A DNA stretch of 7,630 nt from Candidatus Eiseniibacteriota bacterium (GTDB lineage Bacteria > JAFGKV01): positions 1-7,630 of the forward strand of contig JALOPK010000296.1 in the NCBI GenBank assembly GCA_025453925.1, in the 5' to 3' direction. Positions within the stretch are counted from its first letter, which is position 1. Each line of letters opens with the position of its first letter. The notes below the pieces were generated by a model that saw only the letters and a list, made by a program, of their open reading frames with translations, was not told the DNA's origin and did not search any database. Below, piece by piece: positions 6,092-7,630 of the stretch. Made by a program: the position numbers and the translations under genes.

Positions 6092-7630
6092 TCCTTGTGA
6101 CCGGCGCGACAGGGTTCGTGGGCACACGGGTCATCCGCGAGTTGCTGCACCTCCGATTGCCGATCGCCGCCGTCGTGCGCACCCCCCCTGACGAAGCCGC
6201 TGCCAGACTCACCCGGGCATGGTGGGATTGGCCCGACCTCGCGGCGCTCATCGGCACCGCCGTTCATCCGTGTGCCGGGGACCTGACGAAGCCGGGCTTA
6301 GGCCTCAGTCCGGCCGATGCTGCGCTCCTGCGGGACACCTCGCACGTCGTGCATGTCGCCGCGGACATACGGTTGCAGGCACCATTGGAGGAACTCCGGG
6401 GCGTGAACCGTGATGGCACCGGACGAGTACTTGAACTCGCCCGTTCCTTCCGCTCGCTGCAGCGAGTCCTCCACGTGTCCACCGCCTACGTGGCGGGGAA
6501 CCGGCCCGGCTCTGTCGGGGAACAAGACCTGAGCGCCGAATTCGGGTTCAGAAACGGCTATGAGCTGAGCAAATTCGAAGGCGAGCAGCTCGTCCGAGGC
6601 GCCATGGCCTCCCTGCCCGCGACCGTCGTCCGGCCCGGCATGGTGGTCGGCGATTCCGTGACCGGTGCCGTGGCGACCTTCAACACGTTCTACCTCCCGG
6701 TTCGGCTCTACCTGCAGAGGCGTCTGCACCTGGCGCCGGTGAGTCCATCCTTGCGTCTCCCGCTGGTGCCGGTGGACTATGTCGCGCGGTCCATCGCCGT
6801 TTTGCTGACCGACCCGCGGGCGGCCGGGTCGACCGTCCATTTGGTGCCCCCGCATGAGGCCTCCCCCACTGTCTCGGCACTCGTTGATGCAGTCCGCGGG
6901 TGGGCACTCCATCACCTTGATGTTCGGCTTCCACGGCCCCTGTTTCTGCCGATACCGGTCCCCCGTCGCCTGAGGACGTTCAGAGCCGGCCATTCCCCGG
7001 GAGGCACACTTTGGGCATTGCTCCCCTACTCCTTCGGGCTGCGACTTCAAAGAGAGAACGCCGATCGCCTGCTCGGCCCCTACGGCCATGACTGGCGCAC
7101 AATGCTCCCGGCACTGCTGTCGTATGCGGTGGCCCGCGGCTTCATGCACCGAGCCGAGCGCACGGTGCATGAACAGGTGGCCTTCAGACTCAGTCGTTCC
7201 TCACGGCCCATCCGCTACCACGATATCGTCGATGGCAAGGTGGAAACCCTGCCGGCGTCGCACGTGGCGGCGGCGATCCGGGCAGCCGGGCGCTCGCTCC
7301 ATGCGCTGGGCGTCCGCAAGGGCGATCGTGTATCCATCGTCGGCCCGAATTGCTCACGGTATCTCGCCATCGACGTTGCCCTCGGTCTTGCGGGTGCCGT
7401 CAGCGTGCCGCTCTACCCTACCACACCACCCGCCGAACTGCACCGCCTCATTGCCGCCGCCGAGGCCCGGCTGGCCTTCGTATGCGGTGACGCCGCGGAT
7501 GCGCTGTGTGTCAACGCGGGGGTTCGAATCGTCTCGTTCGGCCGCGATCCCCCTCTGAATCCGGGTGTGATGGCATGGGATGCGTTCCTCAAGGCGGGCG
7601 AGGGCACCGCCGGTTTCTCCTGCCTGGTAC
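6088..7630 (+). CDS. Thioester-reductase/SDR plus acyl-adenylation fusion, N-terminal 514 residues (runs off right edge)
   Basis: The frame starting at ATG 6088 is open to the window end. Residues 1-270 form an extended NAD(P)-dependent SDR of the thioester-reductase/fatty acyl-CoA reductase type: dinucleotide motif TGATGFVG (5-12), HVVHVAAD (87-93), STAYV (131-135) and catalytic Tyr158-x3-Lys162 followed by VVRPGMVVGDS (180-190). Such domains reduce acyl thioesters to aldehyde or alcohol. Residues 285-355 are a basic, aromatic linker with no motif I recognise. From about 360 an AMP-binding (acyl-CoA synthetase/adenylation) domain begins: GVRKGDRVSIVGPN (408-421) and GLAGAVSVPLYPTTPPAEL (433-451). 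Its ATP-binding signature would lie beyond the edge. Carboxylic acid reductases have the reverse order (adenylation, carrier, reductase). Myxobacterial ElbD-type ether-lipid enzymes combine these activities in one chain, as far as I recall. Later carrier or acyltransferase domains may follow off-window. The start overlaps the upstream stop as ATGA. Confidence 0.9.
   Translation, partial: MILVTGATGFVGTRVIRELLHLRLPIAAVVRTPPDEAAARLTRAWWDWPDLAALIGTAVHPCAGDLTKPGLGLSPADAALLRDTSHVVHVAADIRLQAPLEELRGVNRDGTGRVLELARSFRSLQRVLHVSTAYVAGNRPGSVGEQDLSAEFGFRNGYELSKFEGEQLVRGAMASLPATVVRPGMVVGDSVTGAVATFNTFYLPVRLYLQRRLHLAPVSPSLRLPLVPVDYVARSIAVLLTDPRAAGSTVHLVPPHEASPTVSALVDAVRGWALHHLDVRLPRPLFLPIPVPRRLRTFRAGHSPGGTLWALLPYSFGLRLQRENADRLLGPYGHDWRTMLPALLSYAVARGFMHRAERTVHEQVAFRLSRSSRPIRYHDIVDGKVETLPASHVAAAIRAAGRSLHALGVRKGDRVSIVGPNCSRYLAIDVALGLAGAVSVPLYPTTPPAELHRLIAAAEARLAFVCGDAADALCVNAGVRIVSFGRDPPLNPGVMAWDAFLKAGEGTAGFSCLV

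Noticed and set aside
6298-7170. 290-codon minus-strand open frame
   Set aside because: It lies opposite the SDR/AMP-binding gene, whose motifs are unmistakable on the plus strand. This is a frame artefact of high GC.

Overview
The window is GC-rich, densely coding bacterial DNA carrying five protein genes in two divergent transcription units. Both outer genes run off the window ends. No rRNA, tRNA, CRISPR array or insertion sequence was seen. A sensor kinase with many TPRs and the domain style common in Bacteroidota and relatives, on a high-GC background with a sigma54-type regulator, suggests a Gemmatimonadota-like, Acidobacteria-like or Myxococcota-like organism. This is inference from style only; no marker gene is present.

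Left half, minus strand: a kinase gene (929-2986) with signal peptide, eight TPRs, coiled coil, one membrane segment and a HisKA/HATPase core. Three bases after it starts the N-terminal 308 codons of an exported, lipoprotein-like protein (925 to the left edge). The latter may be the front of a sulfatase-like enzyme, but its catalytic part is not visible.

Centre: a 338-bp divergent intergenic region (2987-3324). It holds a good sigma70-type promoter reading left to the kinase, an 11-bp direct repeat with 19-bp period, and a weaker candidate promoter reading right. The right-hand gene is a complete NtrC-type response regulator (3325-4719: receiver, sigma54 AAA+ ATPase, Fis-type HTH). Kinase and regulator are probably a cognate two-component pair.

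Right half, plus strand: after a 121-bp gap comes a polysaccharide pyruvyl transferase family protein (4841-6091). It overlaps by four bases (ATGA) a large open gene (6088 to the right edge). That gene encodes an NAD(P)-dependent thioester-reductase/SDR domain followed by the beginning of an acyl-adenylating (AMP-binding) domain. The reductase-before-ligase order is the reverse of carboxylic acid reductases. It recalls multifunctional lipid enzymes such as the myxobacterial ether-lipid protein ElbD.

A coherent reading is that an envelope-sensing kinase and a sigma54 activator control a downstream operon that modifies a lipid or glycan of the cell surface. The weak sigma54-like motif before 4841 fits this but is not proof. 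The most unusual element is the reductase-ligase fusion coupled to a divergent pyruvyl transferase homologue.
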